Positions 41,713 through 49,922 of a stretch of DNA of 64,000 nt are shown here, in pieces (the stretch's first letter is position 1; each line of letters begins with the position of its first letter). The notes beneath the pieces were generated by a model, which was given only the letters and a program-made list of their open reading frames with translations, was not told where the DNA came from and ran no database searches. The stretch lies in contig NZ_JACVPO010000002.1 of the NCBI RefSeq assembly GCF_018881835.1, positions 806,001 through 870,000 of the forward strand. The letters are read 5' to 3'. The DNA is from Polynucleobacter hallstattensis. GTDB lineage: Bacteria > Pseudomonadota > Gammaproteobacteria > Burkholderiales > Burkholderiaceae. A program made the translations under genes and the position numbers.

Positions 41713-42597
41713 ATGTCAATCAAGAAAACCATACAAAATCTCTTATCCCAGGAAGATCTAAATTTTCTTTTAACCAATCGCATTCCTCGAAATACCCTGA
41801 CTCGCTTTATTGGGTGGTTTAGTAAAATCGAAAATCCCTTGATCGCCTATGCCTCTATCAAAATTTGGCAATTCTTCTCTGCTTTGGATCTAACAGAAGC
41901 AAAAGACACCCACTTTAAAAGCATGCATGCCTGTTTTACGCGCGAGCTTAAGCCCGATGCGAGACCAATCCATCAGGACCCGGACGTCCTCAATAGTCCC
42001 TGTGATGCATTAGTGGGTGCATTTGGCCAAGTAAAGGATGGGGAAGTTTTTCAAGCCAAGGGGTTTCCATACACCATCAAAGATTTAATACCTATCCCCT
42101 CTTTGGCCATGCAATACGATGGCTGTGATTATGTAACTCTCAGACTCACTTCTAGCATGTATCACCGCTTCCATTCACCAAGCTCAATGCGCATGAAAAG
42201 AGTGACCTATATTTCTGGGGATACCTGGAATGTCAATCCTATTGCACTAAAAAGAGTCGAGCGACTATTTTGCAAAAATGAAAGGGCAGTTCTTGAATGC
42301 GAGCTCACCGATCAGAATGGGTTAGATACAGGGGCTACATTGACTATTGTTCCAGTTGCAGCAATTCTAGTTGCTAGCATTCGCCTGCACTGTCTTAATC
42401 TTCTTTTACATCTTAAATACCAAGGTCCTAATACTATTGAATGCGATGTTCAATTTAACCGAGGCGAAGAAATGGGATGGTTCCAACATGGCTCAACCAT
42501 TATTGTCTTTGCACCAAGTAACTACCGATTACTTGAGAACCTTAAACTAGGGGACGCTATTCGTATGGGTGAGCCTCTCTTTAGCAAGCTTAACTAA
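41713..42597 (+). CDS. psd: Phosphatidylserine decarboxylase proenzyme (type I-like)
   Basis: This 294-aa protein has ACFTRELKPDARPI, LTSSMYHRFHSPSSMRMK and FNRGEEMGWFQHGSTIIVFAPS. The HGST motif replaces the usual LGST, with serine as the self-cleavage site that creates the pyruvoyl group. It would make phosphatidylethanolamine, or decarboxylate a related serine lipid. It is divergent from the membrane-anchored aminotransferase; TTGACA/TGTCAA (41702-41719) overlaps its start codon. It may be an accessory copy of the housekeeping enzyme. Confidence 0.87.
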   Translation: MSIKKTIQNLLSQEDLNFLLTNRIPRNTLTRFIGWFSKIENPLIAYASIKIWQFFSALDLTEAKDTHFKSMHACFTRELKPDARPIHQDPDVLNSPCDALVGAFGQVKDGEVFQAKGFPYTIKDLIPIPSLAMQYDGCDYVTLRLTSSMYHRFHSPSSMRMKRVTYISGDTWNVNPIALKRVERLFCKNERAVLECELTDQNGLDTGATLTIVPVAAILVASIRLHCLNLLLHLKYQGPNTIECDVQFNRGEEMGWFQHGSTIIVFAPSNYRLLENLKLGDAIRMGEPLFSKLN

Positions 42598-42620
42598 GAT
42601 CTTGACCGATACCGTTAATA

Positions 42621-43208
42621 TTACCTGCAGGCTAAATTAAGAGCATCACGATTCTTATCCATTGCTTGAGCAATATTCTCAAAGCTCTTTTGCATATTAT
42701 TTTTCATAAAATATTCAATCACCCCTTTTGGGACGGAAGAGTTGGGCTCTAAGAATGCTTGATAACGTACCTGAACTCCCTTATCACCTGTTTTAAGACG
42801 CCAACTGCCTGAATAGGCCTTGCTATCACCCTTCGTTTGAACAAAGTTCAAACCTTGATTTAGCTGTTCTGTGTACTCAAGAATAGAATGCATCCTTAAG
42901 GGAAAAAGGAGCGCTCTTTCCTCAATCAATCTTTCTATGGTGACTTTATTGCCTTCTCTCTTTTTGACTTTAGATTCAATCAAGCCGGGCGTCATCCCAA
43001 CAACCTCATAGTCCGTTAGAAAAACATATGCCTCACACTGACTGACGCTGGCAATGTAACTTGCTTCAATGGAAAATCCAGCGCCTACCCTATCAATGCT
43101 GACTTTTAAATCGTATGGGGAAGAGCTCTGATCTGCTCGAGAATGCTGATTGCACATAAGCGCTAGCAAGAGGAAGGAGATTTTAAAAACTGTACTACGG
43201 TAATGCAT
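42621..43208 (-). CDS. Secreted SRPBCC/START-like protein (paralogue)
   Basis: This 195-aa exported protein is paralogous to 35795-36388: signal KISFLLLALMCNQHSRA, then QCEAYVFLTDYEVVGMTPGL, IESKVKKREGNKVTIERLIEER and KAYSGSWRLKTGDKG. I chose the ATG at 43208, which begins the signal, rather than the TTG at 43238. Two paralogues framing the lipid genes suggest periplasmic lipid or isoprenoid binding, but this is inference. Confidence 0.75.
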   Translation of the reverse strand: MHYRSTVFKISFLLLALMCNQHSRADQSSSPYDLKVSIDRVGAGFSIEASYIASVSQCEAYVFLTDYEVVGMTPGLIESKVKKREGNKVTIERLIEERALLFPLRMHSILEYTEQLNQGLNFVQTKGDSKAYSGSWRLKTGDKGVQVRYQAFLEPNSSVPKGVIEYFMKNNMQKSFENIAQAMDKNRDALNLACR

Positions 43209-43278
43209 AGCATGGAATCTTCTTAATAGACTATTCAAATTATTTCTTCTTGCTTATGATCAATCATGATTTAAAAGA

Positions 43279-43719
43279 TTAGGAATTAAGGCGGGTTAAT
43301 TTGTTTTGTATAGAAGCTGGCAATGTTGCAAACCATGCCTTATCACTGCCCACAGATGGCAAAATTTGTCCGTATTCAATCATCAGGGATGGTGCAAGTT
43401 CGTCAAGATATGCCCATATTTGATGACCGGCAAGCTTGGTGATTTTTTGAATCGCAATTTCGATCTCAACTAGCAATTGCTTTTTGATCTGCTCACTTCG
43501 TCCATTTCTAATCTGGCCACTCAGAAAAATATGGGGCTCATCGAGTAAGACGCCCCCGATAAAACAGTCATGAAGATCTAGCTCTTTAAAGATAACTTGA
43601 GCAAAGTAAGCCTCAGCACCCGTGACATTTGCATGAATCTTGGTAATTTCTTGCGCTAGAGTGAACTTTTGAAAGGTATTTAAGGATATACCCGCATGAT
43701 AGATGCTGTATGTTGCCAT
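43279..43719 (-). CDS. Tautomerase-superfamily protein lacking the catalytic N-terminal proline
   Basis: This 146-aa protein resembles cis-CaaD-like tautomerases: LAQEITKIHANVTGAEAYFAQVIF, FIGGVLLDEPHIFLSGQIRNGRSEQIKKQLL and WAYLDELAPSLMIEYG. The family's catalytic base is Pro-1 after Met removal; here the second residue is alanine (MATYSIYH). The enzyme is therefore either inactive in the classic sense or uses other chemistry. It lies beside the right border of the arsenic/lipid block. Confidence 0.7.
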   Translation of the reverse strand: MATYSIYHAGISLNTFQKFTLAQEITKIHANVTGAEAYFAQVIFKELDLHDCFIGGVLLDEPHIFLSGQIRNGRSEQIKKQLLVEIEIAIQKITKLAGHQIWAYLDELAPSLMIEYGQILPSVGSDKAWFATLPASIQNKLTRLNS

Positions 43720-43809
43720 CTAAGTCTCTTGAATAGATAAAGATTAATACTAGTAGTGGTTTATTAAATATTTATTACAAGATGAGTACGAAGAGTATTT
43801 GGCATGCTC

Positions 43810-44133
43810 AGCGTTACTTAAAGTAACGCTCAAATGACAAAACCCCCACCATTTCTGATGAGGGTTTGCTTTTCTGGTGGGCCCACCAGGACTTGAACCT
43901 GGGACCAAAGGATTATGAGAGCAGAAGCCCAAGGTAGACCCATATAAACAGGGGCTCTGCGGGTGGTCAGTGTCGGTGTGTAAGCAAATGTGTAAGCAAA
44001 TTCGGGGATTGAAAGGAAGTACGGAGCCACTCTTTGGTTTTTGAAACCACAGGATTTTTGGAACAACCGTGTAACACCTCGTTGCTCCAAAGTACTTTTT
44101 GAGTGATTTGTAAGCGTTACTTTATGTAACGCT
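43810..44133 (-). repeat. att-like unit D (324 bp, bounded by palindromes)
   Basis: Palindromes at 43810-43830 (perfect arms) and 44113-44133 bound the unit. Inside are a terminator hairpin, the CAU-anticodon tRNA 3' fragment (43875-43919), two perfect tandem GTGTAAGCAAAT copies (43978-44001) and the hairpin GGAACAAC...GTTGCTCC (44060-44088). Open frames crossing the unit are chance readings. No target-site duplication is obvious at its borders. It separates the lipid block from the copper block. Confidence 0.8.
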
Positions 44134-44183
44134 CAATAGATTGGCATCCTAGAGCAAAGTCAGCCAGAATTTTGGATATCAAT

Positions 44184-44657
44184 CTACTTATAGGACTGAT
44201 AGACAGAAGGCTCGCCATTCAGCCCAATTATTAGAACATCGTATGGATCTTTTCTGCCTTTGTATTCAGCGCCATCCATGCCTGGTGAGCCAATCGGCAT
44301 AGCAGGAACAGCGAGCCCAATTGCCTTGGGTTTTTCTGCCAAGAGTCGCTTAATTTCTTTAGCAGGTACATGTCCTTCGATAACATAACCATTGATTTGA
44401 GCGGTATGGCATGAGCCAAACTGAACTGGCATCCCCAGCTTTTGGCGCATTTCAGTATTGCCGATATCAATTGCCTTTACATTAAAACCATTTTTTTCTA
44501 AGTACGCCGCCCAATCTTTACAGCAACCGCATTTTGGGCCGCGCCACATCGTGATAACTTGCTTTTCAGTCACAGCAAAACTCAATGTCGGCAACAAAGC
44601 TAGGCCAAAAGAAATAAGCCTTCTTTGTTGATTTACTGATCTAACAGTTTTCATCAT
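44184..44657 (-). CDS. DUF411 metal-associated protein
   Basis: This 157-aa exported protein has signal RLISFGLALLPTLSFA. The DUF411 domain shows MWRGPKCGCCKDWAAYLEKN, FGSCHTAQINGYVIEGHVPA and MPIGSPGMDG. The CGCC pair and downstream cysteine likely bind copper. It starts 30 bp after the CusF-like gene and is the last gene of the copper operon. The start at 44657 is chosen because it begins the basic signal N-region. Confidence 0.85.
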   Translation of the reverse strand: MMKTVRSVNQQRRLISFGLALLPTLSFAVTEKQVITMWRGPKCGCCKDWAAYLEKNGFNVKAIDIGNTEMRQKLGMPVQFGSCHTAQINGYVIEGHVPAKEIKRLLAEKPKAIGLAVPAMPIGSPGMDGAEYKGRKDPYDVLIIGLNGEPSVYQSYK

Positions 44658-44687
44658 TTCATCTTTAATTAAATTCAATTTGACCTC

Positions 44688-44966
44688 CTACTGAACTTTT
44701 CTAAACTGCTTTGCAAATAGCTTAGTGCCCTTTTGCTCCGCTACAAATTCAACTTGATCCCCAGGGTTAACTCCCTTTAAAACTTCTGTAGTCTCAACAT
44801 TAAAAACCATGGACATCGGCGCCATATCAAGGCTTTTAATTTCCTCATGCTTGATGGTGACTTTCTTATTTTCAGCATCAACACGACGAATTTCGCCCTT
44901 AGTCCACTCGGTAGCTCCAACAGCAAAACTTACTAAACACATCATTAAGGTTATTATTTTTTTCAT
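44688..44966 (-). CDS. CusF-like periplasmic copper-binding protein
   Basis: This 92-aa protein has signal MKKIITLMMCLVSFAVGATE and the CusF fold: KGEIRRVDAENKKVTIKHEE, IKSLDMAPMSMVFNV and GDQVEFVAEQKG. The histidine and two methionines fit the Cu(I)/Ag(I) site, with lysine-histidine before and MAPMSM after. It overlaps the upstream cupredoxin gene by 4 bp (ATGA). No CusAB efflux pump is in the window, so it probably serves as a periplasmic copper chaperone. Confidence 0.85.
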   Translation of the reverse strand: MKKIITLMMCLVSFAVGATEWTKGEIRRVDAENKKVTIKHEEIKSLDMAPMSMVFNVETTEVLKGVNPGDQVEFVAEQKGTKLFAKQFRKVQ

Positions 44967-45439
44967 TGCTGTACCTCAATCTTTCCAACCATTCCAGCCT
45001 GATAGTGCCCGGCAATCAAGCAAGCAAAATCAAAACTTCCAGCACGATTAAATTTCCAAATAATTTCACCTTTTTTACCAGGTGAGATATGTGCCATGTA
45101 GGGTTCATCATGCTCCATATTGGGATGCTTTACCATCATCTCGGCATGCTTATCAAGCACTTGCTTTGTGCCAATTACCATTTCGTGTAACAGCTTTCCG
45201 TTATTTTTAATTTCAAAGCGTATAGTTTCACCAGCCTTGATATTGATTTTTTCTGGCTTAAATTTCATATCATCACCCATTGATATAGCAATGGTTCGAT
45301 TCACTTCATTCTTTGTGCCGCCAATACCCCACTCCTCTTGTTGAAAGGATGCCTGTTGATTCATTTTTTTATGCTGATCCCCATGAGCAAAGCTAAGCTG
45401 AGCTATTGCTAAACCAATCATTAAATAAATTATTTTCAT
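44963..45439 (-). CDS. Cupredoxin family copper-binding protein
   Basis: This 158-aa periplasmic blue-copper-like protein has signal MKIIYLMIGLAIAQLSFAHG. Copper ligands are in NNGKLLHEMVIG (His) and FDFACLIAGHYQAGMVGKIEV (Cys-x4-His-x4-Met). A histidine/methionine stretch (HAEMMVKHPNMEHDEPYM) may bind extra copper. It lies 9 bp after the multicopper oxidase gene and resembles CopI-type copper tolerance proteins. Confidence 0.87.
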   Translation of the reverse strand: MKIIYLMIGLAIAQLSFAHGDQHKKMNQQASFQQEEWGIGGTKNEVNRTIAISMGDDMKFKPEKINIKAGETIRFEIKNNGKLLHEMVIGTKQVLDKHAEMMVKHPNMEHDEPYMAHISPGKKGEIIWKFNRAGSFDFACLIAGHYQAGMVGKIEVQQ

Positions 45440-45448
45440 TTTTTACTC

Positions 45449-46852
45449 CTAGTGTTTGTGATTATTAGTACCTGGCTTTTTAACCTGTACTTCTACCTCG
45501 GGTTTGGGTTGAACGCGATTCATCGCTGATTCGCCAGCATTATTACTGCGCTTGGCTGCGGGCATGGCGCCCTTCCACTCATACGCCCTAGTGCCTGCTG
45601 GCTGTTTAAACCAACCAGAATTTCTATAGTCGTTAGGCGCTTGATCTTTCCGAACCTTTAATACAGTAAACATGCCACCCATTTCAAGCGAGCCATAAGG
45701 ACCATCACCTGTCATCATTGGAATGGTATTAACAGGTAATGGCATCTCCATTTCTGTCATATCAGCCATACCTCGCTCACCCATAGCCATGTAGTCTGGA
45801 ATAATTTTTTTTATCTTTCCAGCTAATCCGCGGTGATCAACCCCAATTAAATTTGCCATATCGTGACCCATCGCATTCATAGTGTGATGGCTTTTATGGC
45901 AATGAAATGCCCAATCTCCCTCTTCATCTGCTAAGAATTCAATTTGGCGCATCTGCCCTACAGCAACATCAGCCGTAACTTCATACCAACGACTTGCTTT
46001 TGGAGTCGGCCCACCATCTGTGCCCGTAATTTGAAATTCATGGCCATGAAGATGTATTGGATGGTTTGTCATTGTCAAATTACCAACACGAATCCGAACC
46101 TTGTCATTTAATCGAACATTCAATGTATCTATTCCAGGAAAGACTCTGCTATTCCATGACCAGATATTAAAGTCGAGCATGGTTGCTGGTTTTGGGGTGA
46201 AGCTTCCTGGATCGATATCGTAAGCGCTTAACAGAAAACAAAAATCACGATTAACTTCATCAATGTCGGGATTCTTGACTTTTGGATGCGTTACCCAAAA
46301 ACCCATCATGCCCATCGCCATTTGAGTCATCTCATCGGCATGCGGGTGGTACATAAACGTCCCAGGACGCCGAGCGGTAAATTCATAAACGAAAGTTTTG
46401 CCTGATGGAATGGCTGGCTGATTTAAACCAGCTACACCATCCATGCCATTTGGTAAACGCTGGCCGTGCCAATGAATTGATGTGTGCTCTGGTAGCTTAT
46501 TAGTAACAAATATTCTTACCTTATCGCCTTCAACAACCTCAATTGTTGGGCCAGGCGACTGTCCGTTATATCCCCATAAATGTGCTTTAAACCCTGGCGC
46601 CATTTCTCGCACTACAGGCTCTGCAACAAGATGGAATTCTTTAACGCCATTGTTCATTCTCCATGGCAAGGTCCATCCATTTAATGTCACAACTGGGTTG
46701 TAGTCTCGGCCACTATTCGGTATCAATGGTTTCTGTGTATTTGGGCTATTTTGGATTACTGGCTCAGGCAAACCCGCTAAAGCATGACGACTTACACCAG
46801 CCGCAGCCATTGTCACTGCCGCCCCAGTTAAAAATTTTCTACGTGTGTTCAT
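45449..46852 (-). CDS. copA: Multicopper oxidase (CopA-like copper resistance)
   Basis: This 467-aa laccase-type oxidase is exported by Tat (TRRKFLTGAAVTMAAAG). All copper sites are present: SIHWHGQRLPNGMDG, MYHPHADEMTQM, NHPIHLHGHEFQITG and WAFHCHKSHHTMNAMGH. It oxidises Cu(I) in the periplasm. A methionine-rich stretch near residue 355 (MGERGMADMTEMEMP) probably binds Cu(I). It is followed by cupredoxin, CusF-like and DUF411 genes in one operon. Confidence 0.92.
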   Translation of the reverse strand: MNTRRKFLTGAAVTMAAAGVSRHALAGLPEPVIQNSPNTQKPLIPNSGRDYNPVVTLNGWTLPWRMNNGVKEFHLVAEPVVREMAPGFKAHLWGYNGQSPGPTIEVVEGDKVRIFVTNKLPEHTSIHWHGQRLPNGMDGVAGLNQPAIPSGKTFVYEFTARRPGTFMYHPHADEMTQMAMGMMGFWVTHPKVKNPDIDEVNRDFCFLLSAYDIDPGSFTPKPATMLDFNIWSWNSRVFPGIDTLNVRLNDKVRIRVGNLTMTNHPIHLHGHEFQITGTDGGPTPKASRWYEVTADVAVGQMRQIEFLADEEGDWAFHCHKSHHTMNAMGHDMANLIGVDHRGLAGKIKKIIPDYMAMGERGMADMTEMEMPLPVNTIPMMTGDGPYGSLEMGGMFTVLKVRKDQAPNDYRNSGWFKQPAGTRAYEWKGAMPAAKRSNNAGESAMNRVQPKPEVEVQVKKPGTNNHKH

Positions 46853-46855
46853 TGA

Positions 46856-47827
46856 TTACCTCACATTAATATTTGAGAAATCCATCTGGACATCCATTAG
46901 ATCTTTGTCTAATCGAGCAGACTGAATTAAAAAAGCTGTATTGACATCGATATAGTCCATCACAGTTTTACTTTGAGTTTCTACATCTTCTAGCAAATGA
47001 AACACATCAATGAGCATGCCGTTATATCTCAGCAAGTTCTCTTCAGAAATTTTCTTCTGAGTTGGTAAGATTTCTTCTTTATATGATTTAACGCCCTGAT
47101 ATTTTTCTAAATAGCCTTCGTAAGAGAGGCGCGCTGTTGAGCGAGTTTTTACTGACTCTGGATTATTGATGTCCCCTAGTCCAATGGCTTTTAACTCTTT
47201 AGCGCTTAACTTTCTTTGCTCTTTGGGCGGTTCTGGTAAGCGAGCATCAACATCCACTCTGACATCGCGACTATCAAAGTTCATGCGCTGAATGAAACGC
47301 TCCTTTGCTTCTAGATATTTGCCCTGTAATGCTTTGTATTCAAGCCTTTTTTTGTATAAAGCCTTGTTCTGCTTTAAAAGCGCCAGCTCATTAATATTCC
47401 CAACCTTATACATACGAGCACTGAGCTCAGACGCTGCCTCTACAGCATCAAGAACATCTTCCATATGTATCAGCTTTTCTTTAAGTGCTACCAGCTCATA
47501 ATATGACTTAGTCGTATCGTAAATAATTGATGAACGCTTTTGTAATGCTGAGCGTTGCGCAGGCGTTAAGAGATAGTAGTCGGATGTTGACTCGGAGCCA
47601 CGAAGATAATTAGTCCAATCAAGCTGTTGATTTAATGCTCTCTCAATTGCCTGATTCAAAGTAAATATATTTTGATTGGCAGGGCTCTCGCGTAAGACTT
47701 GCTCCTTTGAATAAACCCTCCAACCCCCTATCTCACCAACAAGTTTGTTTTGCTCAATCCATGAAGATGGATTAGCAAATGCCTGAGATATAGCAAGGCT
47801 TAGTACAGCAATAACAATTTTTTTCAA
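46856..47827 (-). CDS. TolC-family-like periplasmic/outer-membrane protein (short)
   Basis: This 323-aa exported protein (signal KKIVIAVLSLAISQAFA) has TolC/OMF features: FTLNQAIERALNQQLDW, YDTTKSYYELVALKEKLIHM and MYKVGNINELALLKQNKALY, with long coiled helices. Usual members are 420-480 aa; this one seems to keep one helical-hairpin repeat and part of the second. It stands 4 bp upstream of copA, with no RND pump or adaptor, so an efflux role is uncertain. Confidence 0.75.
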   Translation of the reverse strand: MKKIVIAVLSLAISQAFANPSSWIEQNKLVGEIGGWRVYSKEQVLRESPANQNIFTLNQAIERALNQQLDWTNYLRGSESTSDYYLLTPAQRSALQKRSSIIYDTTKSYYELVALKEKLIHMEDVLDAVEAASELSARMYKVGNINELALLKQNKALYKKRLEYKALQGKYLEAKERFIQRMNFDSRDVRVDVDARLPEPPKEQRKLSAKELKAIGLGDINNPESVKTRSTARLSYEGYLEKYQGVKSYKEEILPTQKKISEENLLRYNGMLIDVFHLLEDVETQSKTVMDYIDVNTAFLIQSARLDKDLMDVQMDFSNINVR

Positions 47828-47883
47828 TTTAACTCTCCAATAAGAATCTAGCCCAAATTTTGGGCGGACTTATGCTAGAAGAG

Positions 47884-48228
47884 TTAAAGAATGGGTGGTT
47901 TGATTAGAGCAGAGAGATCACGACTAGCAAAACTAGTCTTACCGGAATTAAAAATCGCAGTAAATGTGATTTGATTAAAGCTGGAATGAGTGGGGATGAA
48001 ACCAAATCCAACACAAAGTGCGCAGGAGTTACAACCATTGCCCTCGGACTGAGCGCTTAGTTTGGCACCCTCTTCATTTGAAGCTGAGGCTTGGTGGCAA
48101 TTATGAGAAATTTCTTTTGCCTCTACACTAGCCATATTAGTTTGATGTTTAAATGACATGTCCAATCCCGCCCATGCCTGGACTGGCAAAAGTAATACCA
48201 GCGAAATTAAAAATATCTTTCTCAACAT
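47884..48228 (-). CDS. Small exported cysteine-rich protein of the copper operon
   Basis: This 114-aa protein has signal FLISLVLLLPVQAWAG and the cysteine cluster CHQASASNEEG plus GNGCNSCALCVGFG. It resembles DUF2946-type proteins found in copper loci. Five cysteines in the mature part could bind metal. It is probably the first gene of the copper operon, with the promoter within 48229-48330. Confidence 0.65.
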   Translation of the reverse strand: MLRKIFLISLVLLLPVQAWAGLDMSFKHQTNMASVEAKEISHNCHQASASNEEGAKLSAQSEGNGCNSCALCVGFGFIPTHSSFNQITFTAIFNSGKTSFASRDLSALIKPPIL

Positions 48229-48333
48229 ATAAATTATGTTAGCACCATTTTCAACTTAATGTTTAGGCAATTGATTGCTTAGTATATGTTAAATTTTTCG
48301 CCATTATTTACCCTAATCCATTAGGAGGCCTTG

Positions 48334-48684
48334 ATGACTTGGATAATCACCAAATACTTACTAACAGCAGGAATGGTTGTATTCATTTCTGAAGTTACCA
48401 AACGAAGTGATAGGTTGGGTGGCTTTATTGCGGCATTGCCGCTGATGACTCTTCTAACACTTGCATGGCTTTACATTGAAAACCAGCCAGAAGATAAAAT
48501 TGCCAATCACGCGTATTACACCTTCTGGTATGTGATTCCAACATTGCCGATGTTTCTATTATTTCCATACCTGCTTCCAAGATTGGGATTTTGGATGACT
48601 ATGGGCGCCTGCATAGTGGCAATCATGATCTGCTTTGGACTGTTTACTTTGCTGATGAAGGGCTTTGGAATTGAACTACTGTAA
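48334..48684 (+). CDS. DUF3147 family membrane protein
   Basis: This 116-aa inner-membrane protein has four predicted helices. Family motifs are SEVTKRSDRLGGFIAALPLM, YTFWYVIPTLPMFLLFPYLL and MGACIVAIMICFGLF. An AGGAGG site precedes the ATG at 48334 (a TTG three bases upstream is less likely). DUF3147 function is unknown. Its stop codon is part of a strong terminator hairpin. Confidence 0.85.
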   Translation: MTWIITKYLLTAGMVVFISEVTKRSDRLGGFIAALPLMTLLTLAWLYIENQPEDKIANHAYYTFWYVIPTLPMFLLFPYLLPRLGFWMTMGACIVAIMICFGLFTLLMKGFGIELL

Positions 48685-48715
48685 AAAGTGTGCAGTAATT
48701 ACCTACACACTTTTT
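48683..48715 (+). terminator. Rho-independent terminator after the DUF3147 gene
   Basis: AAAAAGTGTG and CACACTTTTT pair around a 13-nt loop and end in T residues; the stem overlaps the stop codon. A near copy of this hairpin lies 10 bp left of unit F (54763-54795), showing that the repeated block extends beyond the palindromes. Confidence 0.8.
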
Positions 48716-48724
48716 ATCACTCCC

Positions 48725-49036
48725 AGCGTTACTTAAAGTAACGCTCAAATGGCCAAATCTCACCTTTAGTCTCAAAAGCCAGCTTTTTGTGATGTTTAGG
48801 TACTGTTTAGGTTCTCTGGTTATGAGAGCAGAAGCCCATGATAGAGCCATATAAATAGGGGGTCTGCGGGTGGTCAGTATCGGTGTGTAAGCAAATGTGT
48901 AAGCAAATTCACGAATCCATAAGAAGCTCTAGCTCACTCTTTGGTTTTCGAAACCAAAGGAATTTTGGAGCAACCATCTAACACTTCGTTGCTCCAAAGT
49001 ACTTTTTGGTGAGTGAGCGTTACTTTAAGTAACGCT
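48725..49036 (-). repeat. att-like unit E (312 bp, bounded by palindromes)
   Basis: Palindromes with perfect 10-bp arms lie at 48725-48745 and 49016-49036. Inside are TTATGAGAGCAG (the continuation of the tRNA-fragment block), two perfect tandem GTGTAAGCAAAT copies (48885-48908), a TTTGGTTTTCGAAACCAAA palindrome and the hairpin GGAGCAAC...GTTGCTCC. The T-arm of the tRNA fragment is replaced here by a different sequence shared with unit F. Similarity to unit C continues for about 45 bp past the right palindrome. Confidence 0.78.
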
Positions 49037-49101
49037 TACTTTTCTGGACGGCAGCTAACGACCCAAAGAGGACATTCACCAAGAAAACATAAAAATCTAA
49101 T

Positions 49102-49917
49102 TTATTTAGATTTAAGAATTTGCCAATTCTCAATGATTTGATGAATCTGCTTTATTCCATCTGTCAGTGCTGCAGGCCCTGGTTGAAGAATATAAGAAGA
49201 TTTAATTTCAAATAGCTGCTGATTTTTTACAGCAGAAATAGTAGACCATCCACTTCTTTGCGCAACCCGTTCGCTACGAAATTTTTTACCGCACCATGAT
49301 CCGATAATGATATCAGGATTCCTATCAATCACTAATCCCTCATCATGAATTATTCTGTTTTTAGCTAAAGACTGAGCTGCCAGTTCTGGAAAGCAGTCTT
49401 GACCGCCTGCAATTTCAATGAGCTGTGAAACCCATTTAATACCAGAAATACATGGGCTATCCCATTCCTCAAAATACACCTTTGGGCGAACCGTAAAACT
49501 TGATACCTTAGTCTGTATAGATTTAAGGTGCGCCTGAATTAATTCAATTTGTCTAACTGCCTCCTCAACCTGACCAACGAGAGAGCCAACTTGATAAAGC
49601 ATCGAAAATATTTCCTCAACGCTTCGTTGGTTAAAGATTGTGACAGGAACACCATTACGAATCAATGAGGATGCTATATCTGCTTGTAAATCTGAAAACC
49701 CAAAAATATGATCGGGTTTAAGAGCCAGGATTTCATCGATTTTTGCACTTAAAAAAGCGCTAATTCGTGGCTTTTCTTTTCTTGCTTCTGGAGGTCTCAC
49801 TGTGTAGCCAGATATCCCAACAATACGCTCTTGCTGACCTAGCATGTACAACCATTCCGTCGTTTCCTCAGTCAGGCAAACGATTCGACTCGGGAATTTT
49901 ATATCCACAGAAGACAT
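49102..49917 (-). CDS. btuF: Cobalamin-binding protein (BtuF-like, no signal peptide)
   Basis: This 271-aa TroA-type helical-backbone binding protein has RIVCLTEETTEWLYMLGQQE, ERIVGISGYTVRPPEAR, KPDHIFGFSDLQADIA, VYFEEWDSPCISGIKWVSQL and DPDIIIGSWCGKKF-like segments. It resembles BtuF/cobalamin-binding proteins, but no export signal is visible, so a cytosolic location or another export route must be considered. ATG 49917 is preferred to a TTG at 49926 overlapping the upstream stop. No BtuC/BtuD genes are adjacent. Confidence 0.8.
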   Translation of the reverse strand: MSSVDIKFPSRIVCLTEETTEWLYMLGQQERIVGISGYTVRPPEARKEKPRISAFLSAKIDEILALKPDHIFGFSDLQADIASSLIRNGVPVTIFNQRSVEEIFSMLYQVGSLVGQVEEAVRQIELIQAHLKSIQTKVSSFTVRPKVYFEEWDSPCISGIKWVSQLIEIAGGQDCFPELAAQSLAKNRIIHDEGLVIDRNPDIIIGSWCGKKFRSERVAQRSGWSTISAVKNQQLFEIKSSYILQPGPAALTDGIKQIHQIIENWQILKSK

Positions 49918-49922
49918 GTTAT

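Noticed and set aside
43830-44090. Open frames running through unit D and the other repeat units
   Set aside because: They cross tRNA fragments, terminators and hairpins in every copy and have no ribosome sites; translated similarity between copies only reflects DNA repetition.
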